The notes beneath the pieces were generated by a model. The model made no database searches. It saw only the letters and a program-made list of their open reading frames with translations, and had not been told where the DNA came from. Below, in pieces: positions 1 to 8,266 of a DNA stretch of 64,000 bases. This DNA comes from Bifidobacterium colobi (GTDB lineage: Bacteria > Actinomycetota > Actinomycetes > Actinomycetales > Bifidobacteriaceae): positions 186,001 through 250,000 of the forward strand of contig NZ_JAFEJU010000004.1 of assembly GCF_018555455.1 (NCBI RefSeq). Reading direction: 5' to 3'. How positions within the stretch are numbered: the stretch's first letter is position 1; each line of letters starts with the position of its first letter. The translations under genes and the position numbers were made by a program.

Positions 1-860
1 GCGGCGGCAACCTGGACTTCACGCACGCCATTCCATCCACCGCGCTGAAGACCTTCCAGTCAGACAAGTCGATCAAGGCCTACAACCAGCCCGGCGGCAA
101 CACCCTCACCTTCACCATCCCCGAGTGGCTTGACCACTTCGGCCAGAACGAGGAAGGCAACCTGCGTCGTCAGGCCATCTCCATGTCGATCGACCGCAAG
201 ACCATCGCCGAGAAGATCTTCAACAACACGTCCACCCCGGCCGTGGACTTCCTCGCCGCTCCGATCAGCGCCTACTCCAAGGATCTCAAGGGCAACGAAG
301 TACTCAAGTACAACCCGAAGAAGGCTAAGGAACTGTGGGCCAAGGCCGACGCCATCTCCCCGTGGAGCGGCGACTTCAAGATCGCCTACAACGCCGACGG
401 CAACGCCAAGGGCTGGGTCGAGGCCGTGTGCAACTACGTGAAGAACACGCTTGGCATCAAGGCCGAAGGTGCTCCGATGTCCACGTCCGACGAGTTCCTC
501 TCCAACGTGGACTCCGGCAAGATGACCACCGCATACCGCAGTGGTTGGGGCCCGGATTACCCGTCTGCAGACAACTATCTGGTGCAGCTGTACGCCTCCA
601 GCTCCGCCGATGGCAAGGGCGCGAACTCCGGCAACTACAAGAACCCTGAGTTCGATGCCATGATGGACAAGGCACTGTCCGCACCATCCACCGAGGAAGC
701 CGACAAGTACTACCAGCAGGGCGAGGAGATTCTGCTGCAGGATCTTCCGGCCATTCCGCTGTGGAACCAGAACGCTACCGCAGTGAGCACTCAGTCCGTC
801 TCCGGCGTTGAATTCGATTACGGCGGCGGCCCGGTGTTCACCGAGCTCACCAAGAAGTAA
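1..860 (+). CDS. Oligopeptide-type ABC transporter solute-binding protein, 3' part
   Basis: The coding frame is open from the left edge (frame starting at base 3), so the N-terminus and any lipoprotein signal lie outside the window. The visible ~285 residues carry the C-terminal half of an SBP_bac_5 (DppA/OppA-like) protein: the stretch RRQAISMSIDRKTIAEKIF (around 173-240) is the characteristic 'family 5' segment, followed by GWGPDYPSADNYL and a final IPLWNQN region. In this family the protein binds peptides or similar solutes outside the membrane and hands them to a two-permease, two-ATPase importer. No permease genes follow; the next gene is a glycosidase. The ligand cannot be read from sequence; peptide import is the family default, sugar import is possible. 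Confidence 0.88.
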   Translation, partial: GGNLDFTHAIPSTALKTFQSDKSIKAYNQPGGNTLTFTIPEWLDHFGQNEEGNLRRQAISMSIDRKTIAEKIFNNTSTPAVDFLAAPISAYSKDLKGNEVLKYNPKKAKELWAKADAISPWSGDFKIAYNADGNAKGWVEAVCNYVKNTLGIKAEGAPMSTSDEFLSNVDSGKMTTAYRSGWGPDYPSADNYLVQLYASSSADGKGANSGNYKNPEFDAMMDKALSAPSTEEADKYYQQGEEILLQDLPAIPLWNQNATAVSTQSVSGVEFDYGGGPVFTELTKK

Positions 861-874
861 ACCGCCGATTGCAT

Positions 875-983
875 CATCGTTCGCAGTGCTGATTGTGCGC
901 AATGCGCGCATAATCGTACATAGATTGTGCACTGCAGACTGTGCAGCAGATTGTGCAGCAGACTGTGCACATTGCGAACGATG
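875..983. repeat. Iteron-like 12-bp repeats enclosed by a 14-bp inverted repeat
   Basis: Between the binding-protein gene and the GH129 gene there are four consecutive units of the form GAYTGTGCAGCA (923-936, 937-948, 949-960, 961-970). They are enclosed by an inverted repeat, CATCGTTCGCAGTG at 875-888 and its near-complement at 970-983 (one mismatch in 14). Function unknown; it could be an operator array or simply a slipped structure. Confidence 0.6.
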
Positions 984-997
984 ACTGCTCAGTAACA

Positions 998-1032
998 GAC
1001 GCCCGTTTGCCTTCATCAGGCAGGCGGGCGTC
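998..1032 (+). terminator. Hairpin terminator after the binding-protein gene
   Basis: GACGCCCG (998-1005) pairs perfectly with CGGGCGTC (1025-1032), and the stem extends inward through GCCT/AGGC across a mismatch. The following bases (TTGCC) are not a strong T tract. It lies between the binding-protein gene and the GH129 gene. Confidence 0.6.
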
Positions 1033-1138
1033 TTGCCGCCTTCTTGCCACGGCGGACGGTACAATCCAAACCAGTATCCAGTAATCAGTACCCGGTAGTC
1101 ATACTGAGCAATCACCAACAGAACGAGGAGTTTATCCA

Positions 1139-3022
1139 ATGGAATTCAGCGTATCCGGCACCACCGTGCGATTCGATGAACGAACGCTGCAGTTCGCCAT
1201 CGCCCGCAACGGTGCCGAATGGAGCACCTGCGCCGACTTCACGCCGCAACTGACCGCAAACCAAGGAACATTCGCGTTCACCGACGCCGTATCCATCAGC
1301 CATGAACAGCGCGAAACCGGCACCGGCATCGGCGTTCACAGCATCTACACTGGCTTTGGCCATAGCGCGTACGCTTTCGCCACGTATGTGTGGGTGGAGC
1401 GCGCCTCCGGCGACGTGCTGTTTGAATGGATTCCGCTCAACGAACAAGGCCTCAACATCACCAACGTTGCCTGGCCGGCTCCGTTTGCTTTCGACGATGC
1501 GAACGACCACGATGCCACACTGATCACCCATGAACAAGGCGTGCTAATCCCCAATACATGGCCCACCGCGGTAACCACCAAAGACATCGCCTTCGACGGT
1601 CGGTATGAGACCGCCGGCGGCTACATGCCATGGTTCGCGCAGATTCGCGCCGACGCGCACGCGTACATCGCCATTTGCGAAACCCCGTGGAACGCCGGCT
1701 ACAGCATCGACCATCCGGAAAACGGCCCCTACACCCACGTCGGCACTTGGTTCGAGCCGAGTCTGGGCACTATGGATTACCGCCGTGTGGTCCGCTATCG
1801 TTTCCTTGACAACGCCGACCATACCGCCGTATGCAAGTCCTACCGCGATTATGTGAACGAACGCGGCCGTCTGCGTACGCTCGCTGAAAAGGCGGCTCGT
1901 AACCCTTCCGTGCGCGACCTGATTGGCCGTTCCTGGGTACATGTCGGCATCAAAACCAAGGTGCAGCCGGACTCGTCGTTCTTTGACCCCGAACATCCGG
2001 ACAAGAATGATTCACTGGTCACGTTCGCCCAGCGTACCAAGCAGATGCGCACGCTGCATGATATGGGTGCCGGACGCCTGTACATGCACTTGGATGGCTG
2101 GGCGCAACCCGGCTACGACAACGCGCACCCCGACTATCTGCCGGCATGCGAGGAAGCCGGCGGCTGGGAAGGCATGAAGGCTCTCGTGGATGCCGTCCAT
2201 GATCAGGGTGATATCTTCGGTACGCACGACCAGTACCGTGACTATTACTTCACCGCGAAAACCTTCGACGCAAACAATGCGATTCGTCTGGCGGACGGCA
2301 CCATGCCCGAGCACGCGCGTTGGGCAGGCGGCCACCAAACCTATCTGTGCGCCGAACTCGCACCGGATTATGTGCGTCGTAACTTCGCTGAAATCGCCGC
2401 GCATGGTGTTGATTTGGATTGCGCATATCTGGACGTATTCACCTGCAACGAAGGCGACGAATGCTCCAATCCGGAACACCGCATGACTCGACGCGAATGC
2501 TACGAGCGCCGCGCTGAATGCTTCGAATACCTGCTCTCGCACGGCATCCTTTCCTCTTCCGAGGAGGTCTCGGACTGGGCTGTGCCGAGCCTCGTGTTCT
2601 GCCATTACGCCCCGTACGATTTCCAGATGCGTTCGCCTGCTCAGCCGCGCCAAGGCGTGCCGGTACCGCTGTACAACCTCGTCTACCACGATTGCGTGAT
2701 TGAACCGTGGATGATGGAGCGTGTGGTAGATGGCGACGACTACATGCTCTACGCCCTGCTGAACGGTGGCGCACCCTACCTGATCCGCGATGCCGCTTAC
2801 GTGGGCGTGGACGGCGACATGGACGACGAGCAGCGTGCTCGCACGGAAAACGACATCGAACGCTGCCATCAGGTCGCGGCCTTCCACGAGCGCGTCGGCA
2901 TGCAGGAACTGGTTCGCCATGACTTCGTTGACGACGATCCACTCGTGCAGCGCTCGGTGTTCGCGGACGGCACGGCGGTCACGTGTGACTTCCATACGCA
3001 GACCTATTGCATAAGCGAGTAA
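1139..3022 (+). CDS. nagBb: GH129-type alpha-N-acetylgalactosaminidase
   Basis: The 627-residue protein matches the size and motif pattern of the bifidobacterial GH129 alpha-N-acetylgalactosaminidase NagBb (about 630 residues), which removes alpha-linked GalNAc from mucin O-glycan cores and Tn antigen. It has no signal peptide, so it is probably cytoplasmic, as expected for GH129. Acidic motifs fit the described catalytic region: D319 in RLYMHLDGW, D432 in AYLDVFTCNEGD and E475/E476 in SSSEEVSDW; D432 and E475 sit three residues from the D435/E478 reported for B. bifidum NagBb, as I recall it. The start follows GAGGAG at a good distance. It stands alone between terminator and a small membrane-protein gene. 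The family call is by recognition; substrate is inferred. Confidence 0.82.
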   Translation: MEFSVSGTTVRFDERTLQFAIARNGAEWSTCADFTPQLTANQGTFAFTDAVSISHEQRETGTGIGVHSIYTGFGHSAYAFATYVWVERASGDVLFEWIPLNEQGLNITNVAWPAPFAFDDANDHDATLITHEQGVLIPNTWPTAVTTKDIAFDGRYETAGGYMPWFAQIRADAHAYIAICETPWNAGYSIDHPENGPYTHVGTWFEPSLGTMDYRRVVRYRFLDNADHTAVCKSYRDYVNERGRLRTLAEKAARNPSVRDLIGRSWVHVGIKTKVQPDSSFFDPEHPDKNDSLVTFAQRTKQMRTLHDMGAGRLYMHLDGWAQPGYDNAHPDYLPACEEAGGWEGMKALVDAVHDQGDIFGTHDQYRDYYFTAKTFDANNAIRLADGTMPEHARWAGGHQTYLCAELAPDYVRRNFAEIAAHGVDLDCAYLDVFTCNEGDECSNPEHRMTRRECYERRAECFEYLLSHGILSSSEEVSDWAVPSLVFCHYAPYDFQMRSPAQPRQGVPVPLYNLVYHDCVIEPWMMERVVDGDDYMLYALLNGGAPYLIRDAAYVGVDGDMDDEQRARTENDIERCHQVAAFHERVGMQELVRHDFVDDDPLVQRSVFADGTAVTCDFHTQTYCISE

Positions 3023-3061
3023 TATAACCATCAGTGTCAACGTCGAAACAGGAGTAGTGGA

Positions 3062-3526
3062 ATGCCGAATCGTCGAGAACGTCGTGCCCAGGCCAAAGCC
3101 AATCGTAGGGGAGTGCCGTCACAGTACGACCAGACCCAAGGCCGTGGCCGTTCGGGAATGATCGATGAATACCAGCTGCAGCAGAAGTCCATCCGCTTGC
3201 AGGACGGTACCGATGGTAAGGAATGGAAGCCGAGTGGCGGCAAAGTAGAGGAAACCGAAACCTTGCTCACCACCAATCCGAACTATACGAATCCGAAGAT
3301 GTTCAAGGCGCCGCATTCGGTGCGCCAGTGGTTCCGTGTGGGAAGCTGGACGCTGATTGCCCTGTCCATCATCGCGTTCTTCGTGGTCATGTGGCTGCCG
3401 AGCCATCCGATGTGGCTCATCGCCACCGTCTCCGGCGTGTTCATCGTCGGTGTGGTGAGCCTGTTCTTCACCGCCGGCAACTCGAAGGACAATCCGAACC
3501 TCGATCAGAACGGTACCGCCGTCTGA
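3062..3526 (+). CDS. Small membrane protein with two C-terminal helices
   Basis: This 154-residue protein starts after an AGGAG site and begins with a very basic segment (MPNRRERRAQAKANRRG). The middle is polar; two hydrophobic stretches follow at about residues 92-112 (WTLIALSIIAFFVVMWLP) and 117-138 (MWLIATVSGVFIVGVVSLFF), predicting a hairpin in the membrane with the long N-terminus in the cytoplasm. The tail is short and polar. It lies 39 bp after the GH129 gene and could be cotranscribed with it, though nothing ties the functions. I do not recognise a named family; it looks like a conserved bifidobacterial membrane protein. Confidence 0.75.
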   Translation: MPNRRERRAQAKANRRGVPSQYDQTQGRGRSGMIDEYQLQQKSIRLQDGTDGKEWKPSGGKVEETETLLTTNPNYTNPKMFKAPHSVRQWFRVGSWTLIALSIIAFFVVMWLPSHPMWLIATVSGVFIVGVVSLFFTAGNSKDNPNLDQNGTAV

Positions 3527-3650
3527 TTTACGGGTGGCTTTCGGTCCGTTAAGGTCTGGCGGTGGAGCGTTCGGTAGCGTTCCTTGACGTTCCGCAACGT
3601 TCCGTAACGGAATGGACTGATTGTGTTCCCGGTAAGTCCCGCAGTGAAGC

Positions 3651-3700
3651 CGGTAAACACTGGTGAACACCGGTGAACACCGGTAAAAACCGGTAAACAC
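3651..3700. repeat. Five 10-bp direct repeats CGGTRAACAC
   Basis: Five head-to-tail 10-bp units related to CGGTGAACAC occupy 3651-3700, one unit per roughly one helical turn. A two-unit version (GGTGAACA at 33834 and 33845, 11-bp period) occurs upstream of pyrB. This spacing would place the units on one DNA face. Protein binding is inference. Confidence 0.65.
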
Positions 3701-3729
3701 TCACCTTGTAAATCAGGTAAACTTTCAAA

Positions 3730-3903
3730 CCCTCACTAAGTATGCGGCTCAACGAGCGCCTCGCATACATAGTGAGGGTTTTCGTACTGAAATCCTCACT
3801 AAGTATGCGGACCAACGAACATATCGCATACATAGTGAGGTTTTACAGGCCTAAGTCCTCACTAAGTATGCGGAGCCGCGGTTGACACGCATACATAGTG
3901 AGG
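3730..3903. terminator. Three tandem hairpins between convergent genes
   Basis: Three inverted repeats of the same sequence follow each other: 3730-3746/3762-3778, 3794-3809/3825-3840 and 3857-3872/3888-3903. Each left arm reads CCTCACTAAGTATGCG and each right arm CGCATACATAGTGAGG (one mismatch), followed by T-rich bases. They sit in the 423-bp gap between a forward gene ending at 3526 and a reverse gene ending at 3950, so they probably terminate transcription from both sides. Why three near-identical copies are kept is not clear. No ORF of note lies in this gap. Confidence 0.75.
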
Positions 3904-3949
3904 TTTTCCGCACCCTGCATGAGCCGCTGAACCGTTGCACCAGACGGTC

Positions 3950-4921
3950 TTAACGCCCGTTCGCACCGTCGACGGAATGCAACGTGGGCGGCACGGTGGA
4001 GGTGAGTGCATCGCCCGCAGCGCGGTCGCTCGTTGAATAGGTGATCTCCACGGCGAGAATCTTATCGTCGGTCACAAGTTCACGTATGTAATGAATCGTG
4101 TCGCCGTCTTGATAACTCAGGTACACGGACTGCCCGGCTACGGATTCATACGAAGGCGACATCGGAGCATTGGCCCTCATGGATTCGAGTTCGGACTGCG
4201 GCGTGCTATGAGCTACCACATCATTCCACGCACCCCACACGGTGATGACCACTGAGGAATTCGGATCGTAGATTGTGCAGCCGTCGCTGGAGTCTGATTC
4301 TGGCCCTTCAATGATATTCGACGGATAGTCTACGGAATACCCGAAAAATGCATTGGCATAGGTGCTCATCGTGGCACTGGCATTGTTCGAACTGTTACCG
4401 GTAGCGTTGTCTGACTGATTGGTTGCGGAATCCTTTGCATCGGTGGATTCCTTGGTTGTGCTCTTGTCGGATTGTTTCTTGGAGTCTGTGCGGGATCGCT
4501 TCGATGTATTGCTGTCAGTGCGACTGGTTTTGGTTGTAGTTGCAGAGGCCGAAGCATCCTGATGATTGTCGAATACGCCGGTTCCCCATGCCACAAAGCC
4601 GGCAATACCCAGTGCCACAAGTACGATGGCGGCGATGAGCACAGTGATGATAACAGTACTTGCAGTCGTGCGATGATTCACGCTGGCTGTTCGTTCTGCG
4701 GTTCCATTCATTACCGGTGTTGGCACGGGTGACGAATCATTGCTCGGCAACGGAACTGGATACGGTATCGGTTGTGTTGCCGGCAGGGAATCCGGCTGTG
4801 TGGCCGCCTGTGCTTTCGCTTGCGGTATAGAGGCTGGCGCACTGGCCGGGCGAGGCGCGCCACATTCCTGACAGAACAGATCGTCATCTGCCAAAGGCAT
4901 TCCGCACTGCGGGCAGTTCAT
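3950..4921 (-). CDS. Zinc-ribbon membrane-anchored protein
   Basis: The 323-residue product begins with a treble-cysteine zinc ribbon, MNCPQCG with C3, C6, C17 and C20 (zinc_ribbon_2 type). A Pro/Gln/Ala-rich linker follows, then one transmembrane helix at about 89-112 (VIITVLIAAIVLVALGIAGF), a Ser/Thr/Asp/Lys-rich low-complexity linker (about 120-180) and a C-terminal extracytoplasmic domain of about 130 residues that starts near NAFFGYSVDYPSN. The start is preceded by GGAGAGGAAG. Such proteins are common in bifidobacteria; the ribbon is predicted inside and the C-terminal domain outside the cell. No enzymatic motif is visible. The next gene on the same strand has a comparable inside-linker-TM-outside layout. 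Confidence 0.8.
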   Translation of the reverse strand: MNCPQCGMPLADDDLFCQECGAPRPASAPASIPQAKAQAATQPDSLPATQPIPYPVPLPSNDSSPVPTPVMNGTAERTASVNHRTTASTVIITVLIAAIVLVALGIAGFVAWGTGVFDNHQDASASATTTKTSRTDSNTSKRSRTDSKKQSDKSTTKESTDAKDSATNQSDNATGNSSNNASATMSTYANAFFGYSVDYPSNIIEGPESDSSDGCTIYDPNSSVVITVWGAWNDVVAHSTPQSELESMRANAPMSPSYESVAGQSVYLSYQDGDTIHYIRELVTDDKILAVEITYSTSDRAAGDALTSTVPPTLHSVDGANGR

Positions 4922-5042
4922 AGTCGACTTCCTCTCCCTGTCGTCTCTCTATTGGCCAAGCCTACAAAGCGGGATGACTTCTGCACAATGCGCACTATGG
5001 GAGATTTGCATTGAGCTGTGGCGGGACAGCCGGCTCCAGAAT

Positions 5043-5090
5043 CATCACAATGTACGCGCGGTTCACGAACACTGCGCGTACATAGTGACG
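5043..5090 (-). terminator. Hairpin of the GTACGCG family
   Basis: A 20-bp inverted repeat with three mismatches (5043-5062 and 5071-5090) carries the ATGTACGCGC core and is followed on the plus strand by TTTTGTT. It lies in the 244-bp gap downstream of the reverse-strand HExxH gene. It shares its core word with the hairpins at 3730-3903 and 44833-44997. Confidence 0.6.
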
Positions 5091-5165
5091 TTTTGTTGCT
5101 CGCCCGGTCGCGATTCCGCTGATATCTGAGCAGTATTGACCTAGCAGCCGGGCCGATACGTTTTA

Positions 5166-6596
5166 CTACCCGAGTGCGTCACATTGACCGCTGTGAATCG
5201 CTTCGGCGGCTTTATCGGTGAAGTCGCTCATCAGATACTGCTCATGATGGTTTTGCGCGGCATATTGCGCACTGCGCTTGATCCAGCCCGCATTGGCGCC
5301 CAAGTATTTGATGGCGTAGCTGTTGGTAACGCCCTCGAAACGGTTCACGCCATCCTGCACCACCACTGGCGGCTGAATAGTGCCGCAGTACATATGAATG
5401 GCGTGATGCGCCAGCTCATGGCGGATGCCCGCCGACTGGGCGTAGCCACTTCCGTTACTCCAGTCGGGTGCGCTTGAATTGGCATAGATCACATTCGGTG
5501 TTACCGGGCAGTAGAAGGCGAAGGTCTCATTGTCGTCGAGCGCCTTCATGTCCGGATTGTTGGAGCCTGATTTCGTGCAGTACTGCATGCCCGCGTTCAT
5601 ATCCCAGTTGATTGACAGGCCGGCAAGTTCCACGATCGTCTGTGCGCTTTCGGCATCATTGGCCCCGAGATTATTGGCCGCCGAAGCGATCTTCGGTTCC
5701 AGATCCGCCCAGAGCGGCTTCAACTCCACGGAATTCTGGCCGTCGACCGTATAGGTCTCGCCGTTGGATCCTTTCAGCGTAAGCTGCACGTCCAGTGGCT
5801 CGCCTTTCTTGAAATGAGCCTCGACGGTATCGGTGGTGGTCTTGTAGGATGCGATTTGGTCGTCCATCTCGTTCGGATCGATGCCGATGGTGTCTCCGAT
5901 GGACTTCAAGTCAACAGCGTTCTTACCCAGCACGGCGATGAAATCGGTGACGTACTTGCCGCCGTCATCGCTGTTGGGAATGCGGTACTTATCCATGAAG
6001 CCTTGTAAATCGTCCAGTGCTTCCTTGCTGTACTGCTCGTACTTGCCGTTCACATAATCGTAGGTTGTCTTATAGGTGGGCCGGTCGCTCATCTTGATGT
6101 ATTTGACAGCCGGCTCGGTTTCCTGCCCGGTTTCCGGCTGGGTCTCCTGCGAGGTTTGATTTTGCTGCGCATCACGCATGGCATTGGCGAATATGGCATT
6201 CGCTGCGATGGCATAGCCGCCCATGATTATTACGAACAGCAATACGGGCACGAGGAAAACGGCGACGACGATGGCTGCGACACCGCCGCCGCTCATACCG
6301 CGCTTTCGTGGCATTGGTCGCGCGTAATAATACGGAGACTGTGCCGGCTGCGCGGGTCTTGGAGCGTAAGGGTTGTGTGCGGTATTCGGCTGTGTATAGG
6401 GGTTTGATTGCGGCGCCCCGTAACGAGGCTGACCATATGACTGGTTTACGTACGGATTCGGCTGTTGGATAGGTTGCCCGGGGCTGGGCTGCGATGACAC
6501 TGAACTTTGGTATGGGTAGGTCGGCGGTTGATTGCCCGCGCCGGGTGCTGTGTTTGGTGGCTGTTGCCCGTATGGTTGCGGTTGTTGGCCTGTCAT
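5166..6596 (-). CDS. Membrane-anchored HExxH putative metallopeptidase
   Basis: The 476-residue protein starts after AGAAGGGG with a long Gln/Pro/Tyr/Asn-rich cytoplasmic segment (1-95), then one transmembrane helix (around 104-133, GGVAAIVVAVFLVPVLLFVIIMGG). The extracytoplasmic part holds a zincin motif HELAHH in GIRHELAHHAIHMYCG, with the family-typical His-Glu-x-x-His spacing. The overall layout (N-terminal low-complexity, TM, C-terminal HExxH) resembles YpfJ-like neutral zinc metallopeptidases, but the downstream third-ligand motif of that family is not obvious. It would act at the cell surface. The substrate is unknown, and proteolytic activity is inferred from the motif only. Confidence 0.7.
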   Translation of the reverse strand: MTGQQPQPYGQQPPNTAPGAGNQPPTYPYQSSVSSQPSPGQPIQQPNPYVNQSYGQPRYGAPQSNPYTQPNTAHNPYAPRPAQPAQSPYYYARPMPRKRGMSGGGVAAIVVAVFLVPVLLFVIIMGGYAIAANAIFANAMRDAQQNQTSQETQPETGQETEPAVKYIKMSDRPTYKTTYDYVNGKYEQYSKEALDDLQGFMDKYRIPNSDDGGKYVTDFIAVLGKNAVDLKSIGDTIGIDPNEMDDQIASYKTTTDTVEAHFKKGEPLDVQLTLKGSNGETYTVDGQNSVELKPLWADLEPKIASAANNLGANDAESAQTIVELAGLSINWDMNAGMQYCTKSGSNNPDMKALDDNETFAFYCPVTPNVIYANSSAPDWSNGSGYAQSAGIRHELAHHAIHMYCGTIQPPVVVQDGVNRFEGVTNSYAIKYLGANAGWIKRSAQYAAQNHHEQYLMSDFTDKAAEAIHSGQCDALG

Positions 6597-6887
6597 AAAA
6601 ACCCCTTCTCATCATCGAGCACTGCACGTATCCGCTGTGCACGTATCCTCAGTCTAGGCCGAGATTGTGTCCGCTGTCTATCTTTGGCGCGTAATTGTGC
6701 CCTAACGCGCGATGGCGTTTTGGTTAATGACTACGGAGCGGATGGGAGTTCATAGAGATGGATGGGGAATCCTCGGAAGATGACTATGCGCAAAACGCAC
6801 GTAGGAAGTTGTTCGTTTTTGCGGGCTCAGTGCCTTAAAGTAGAACTTGCTTCCAGTGTTCTGATGAAAGAAGGAGAGGCAAGTCCA

Positions 6888-8138
6888 ATGAAGGTCGACA
6901 TTCTCACCCGTGAATACCCGCCGCACGTTTATGGTGGCGCCGGCGTACACGCCGAAGAACTGTCCAAGGTTCTGGCCGAACGTATCGATGTGACCGTACG
7001 CGCTTTCGATGGCAAGCGCACCGAGGCTGATGTGCCGGCGATTCCGAACGCCGCTGAAGCCAAGGGCAGCCTGAAGGTCGTGGGCTATGGCACTCCGGCC
7101 GAACTCGCTGAGGCGAACCCGGCGCTGAAGACGTTCGGCGTGGATCTACAGATCGCCAACGATGTCGATGCCGATATCATCCACGCACACACCTGGTACG
7201 CCTGCCTCGCCGGCTATCTGGCCAAGATGCTGCATGGAACCCCGCTGGTCATCACCGCCCATTCTTTGGAGCCGTTCCGCCCCTGGAAGCGTGAGCAGCT
7301 CGGTGGCGGCTACAACCTGAGCTCCTGGGCCGAGAAGGACGCCTACGAGCATGCCGATCGTGTGATCGCCGTCTCCGGCGGTATGAAGAAGGATATTCTC
7401 GCCGCCTACCCGAGCCTCGACCCAGACAAGGTGGTTGTGGTCTACAACGGCATCACCATGTCCGAGTTCGCCACTCCGGCCGACGATGATCCGGGTTGGA
7501 AGGTGTTCGAGCGCTATAACATCGACCGCTCCAAGCCCACCCTGCTGTTCGTGGGCCGCATCACCCGCCAGAAGGGCTTGCCGTACCTGCTCAAGGCGCT
7601 GCACTTCGTGAATCCGGATGTTCAGGTGGTGCTGTGCGCCGGTGCCCCGGACACCCCGGAGATTATGGAAGAGGTCAAGAACTCGTTTGCCGAGCTGGAC
7701 AAGGAACGCGGCAACATCGTCTGGATTGAGGAGATGCTGCCGAAGAACGAGCTGTCCGCTCTCGAGCACGGTTGCGATGCCTTCATTTGCCCGTCGATTT
7801 ACGAGCCGCTGGGCATTGTGAACCTTGAAGCCATGGCCTGTGGACTGCCTGTGGTGGCCTCCGCCACCGGCGGCATCCCCGAGGTCGTGGTGGACGGTGA
7901 GACCGGCTACCTGGTGCCGATCGACCAGCTGCATGATGGTACCGGTACGCCAACCAACCCGGACAAGTTCGTGCACGATATGGCCGACGCCATCAACAAG
8001 ATCATGGCCGATCCGGAGCTTCGTAAGAAGATGGGCCAGGCCGGCTACGAACGCGCCCGTGACGTGTTCAGCTGGGAATCCATCGCTGATGAAACCGTGA
8101 AGGTCTACCAGTCCGTCCTCGACGAACAGAAGAAGTAG
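6888..8138 (+). CDS. glgA: Glycogen synthase, actinobacterial GT4 type
   Basis: The 416-residue protein matches the Corynebacterium-type GT4 glycogen synthase. The N-terminal domain has KVDILTREYPPHVYGGAGVH with the glycine-rich donor loop; the C-terminal Rossmann domain has FVGRITRQKG and the E-x7-E signature EPLGIVNLE around residues 305-313, ending with EAMACGLPVVAS. I chose the ATG at 6888 (after AAGGAGAGG) rather than upstream in-frame codons, because family homology begins there. In mycobacteria, members of this family (GlgM) make maltose-1-phosphate from ADP-glucose and glucose-1-phosphate, so the true acceptor may be glucose-1-phosphate rather than glycogen. A repeat-type hairpin follows directly. 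Confidence 0.93.
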   Translation: MKVDILTREYPPHVYGGAGVHAEELSKVLAERIDVTVRAFDGKRTEADVPAIPNAAEAKGSLKVVGYGTPAELAEANPALKTFGVDLQIANDVDADIIHAHTWYACLAGYLAKMLHGTPLVITAHSLEPFRPWKREQLGGGYNLSSWAEKDAYEHADRVIAVSGGMKKDILAAYPSLDPDKVVVVYNGITMSEFATPADDDPGWKVFERYNIDRSKPTLLFVGRITRQKGLPYLLKALHFVNPDVQVVLCAGAPDTPEIMEEVKNSFAELDKERGNIVWIEEMLPKNELSALEHGCDAFICPSIYEPLGIVNLEAMACGLPVVASATGGIPEVVVDGETGYLVPIDQLHDGTGTPTNPDKFVHDMADAINKIMADPELRKKMGQAGYERARDVFSWESIADETVKVYQSVLDEQKK

Positions 8139-8149
8139 TCCGTTCCTAG

Positions 8150-8199
8150 CCTCCCTCTGATGAGGGAGGTGGCACGCGAAGCGTGACGGAGGGAGAGAC
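8150..8199. repeat. Dispersed GGGAG-flanked repeat, copy 1
   Basis: CCTCCCTC (8150-8157) pairs with GAGGGAGG (8162-8169), and a second hairpin CACGC/GCGTG follows (8173-8185), ending in ACGGAGGGAG. This architecture matches three other copies at 18559-18608, 55252-55302 and 57106-57143. It may also terminate glgA. Confidence 0.65.
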
Positions 8200-8252
8200 G
8201 TCGCCTATAAGACGATGCTTTCCCTCCATGTGTTATTACCGTTATCATTTTC

Positions 8253-8266
8253 TAGGATTATTCGCT
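8253..8266 (+). promoter_or_regulatory. Predicted -10 element of a leaderless gene
   Basis: TAGGAT at 8253-8258 ends 8 nt before the ATG at 8267, with no Shine-Dalgarno sequence between, predicting a start of transcription at or next to the start codon. Confidence 0.45.

Noticed and set aside
60..1139. Minus-strand 359-codon frame over the binding-protein gene
   Set aside because: It is opposite a clearly coding plus-strand gene, and its sequence shows no recognisable domain.
3651..3903. CRISPR array
   Set aside because: The repeats are 10-bp direct units and hairpins with near-identical loops, without unique spacers of constant length or cas genes nearby.
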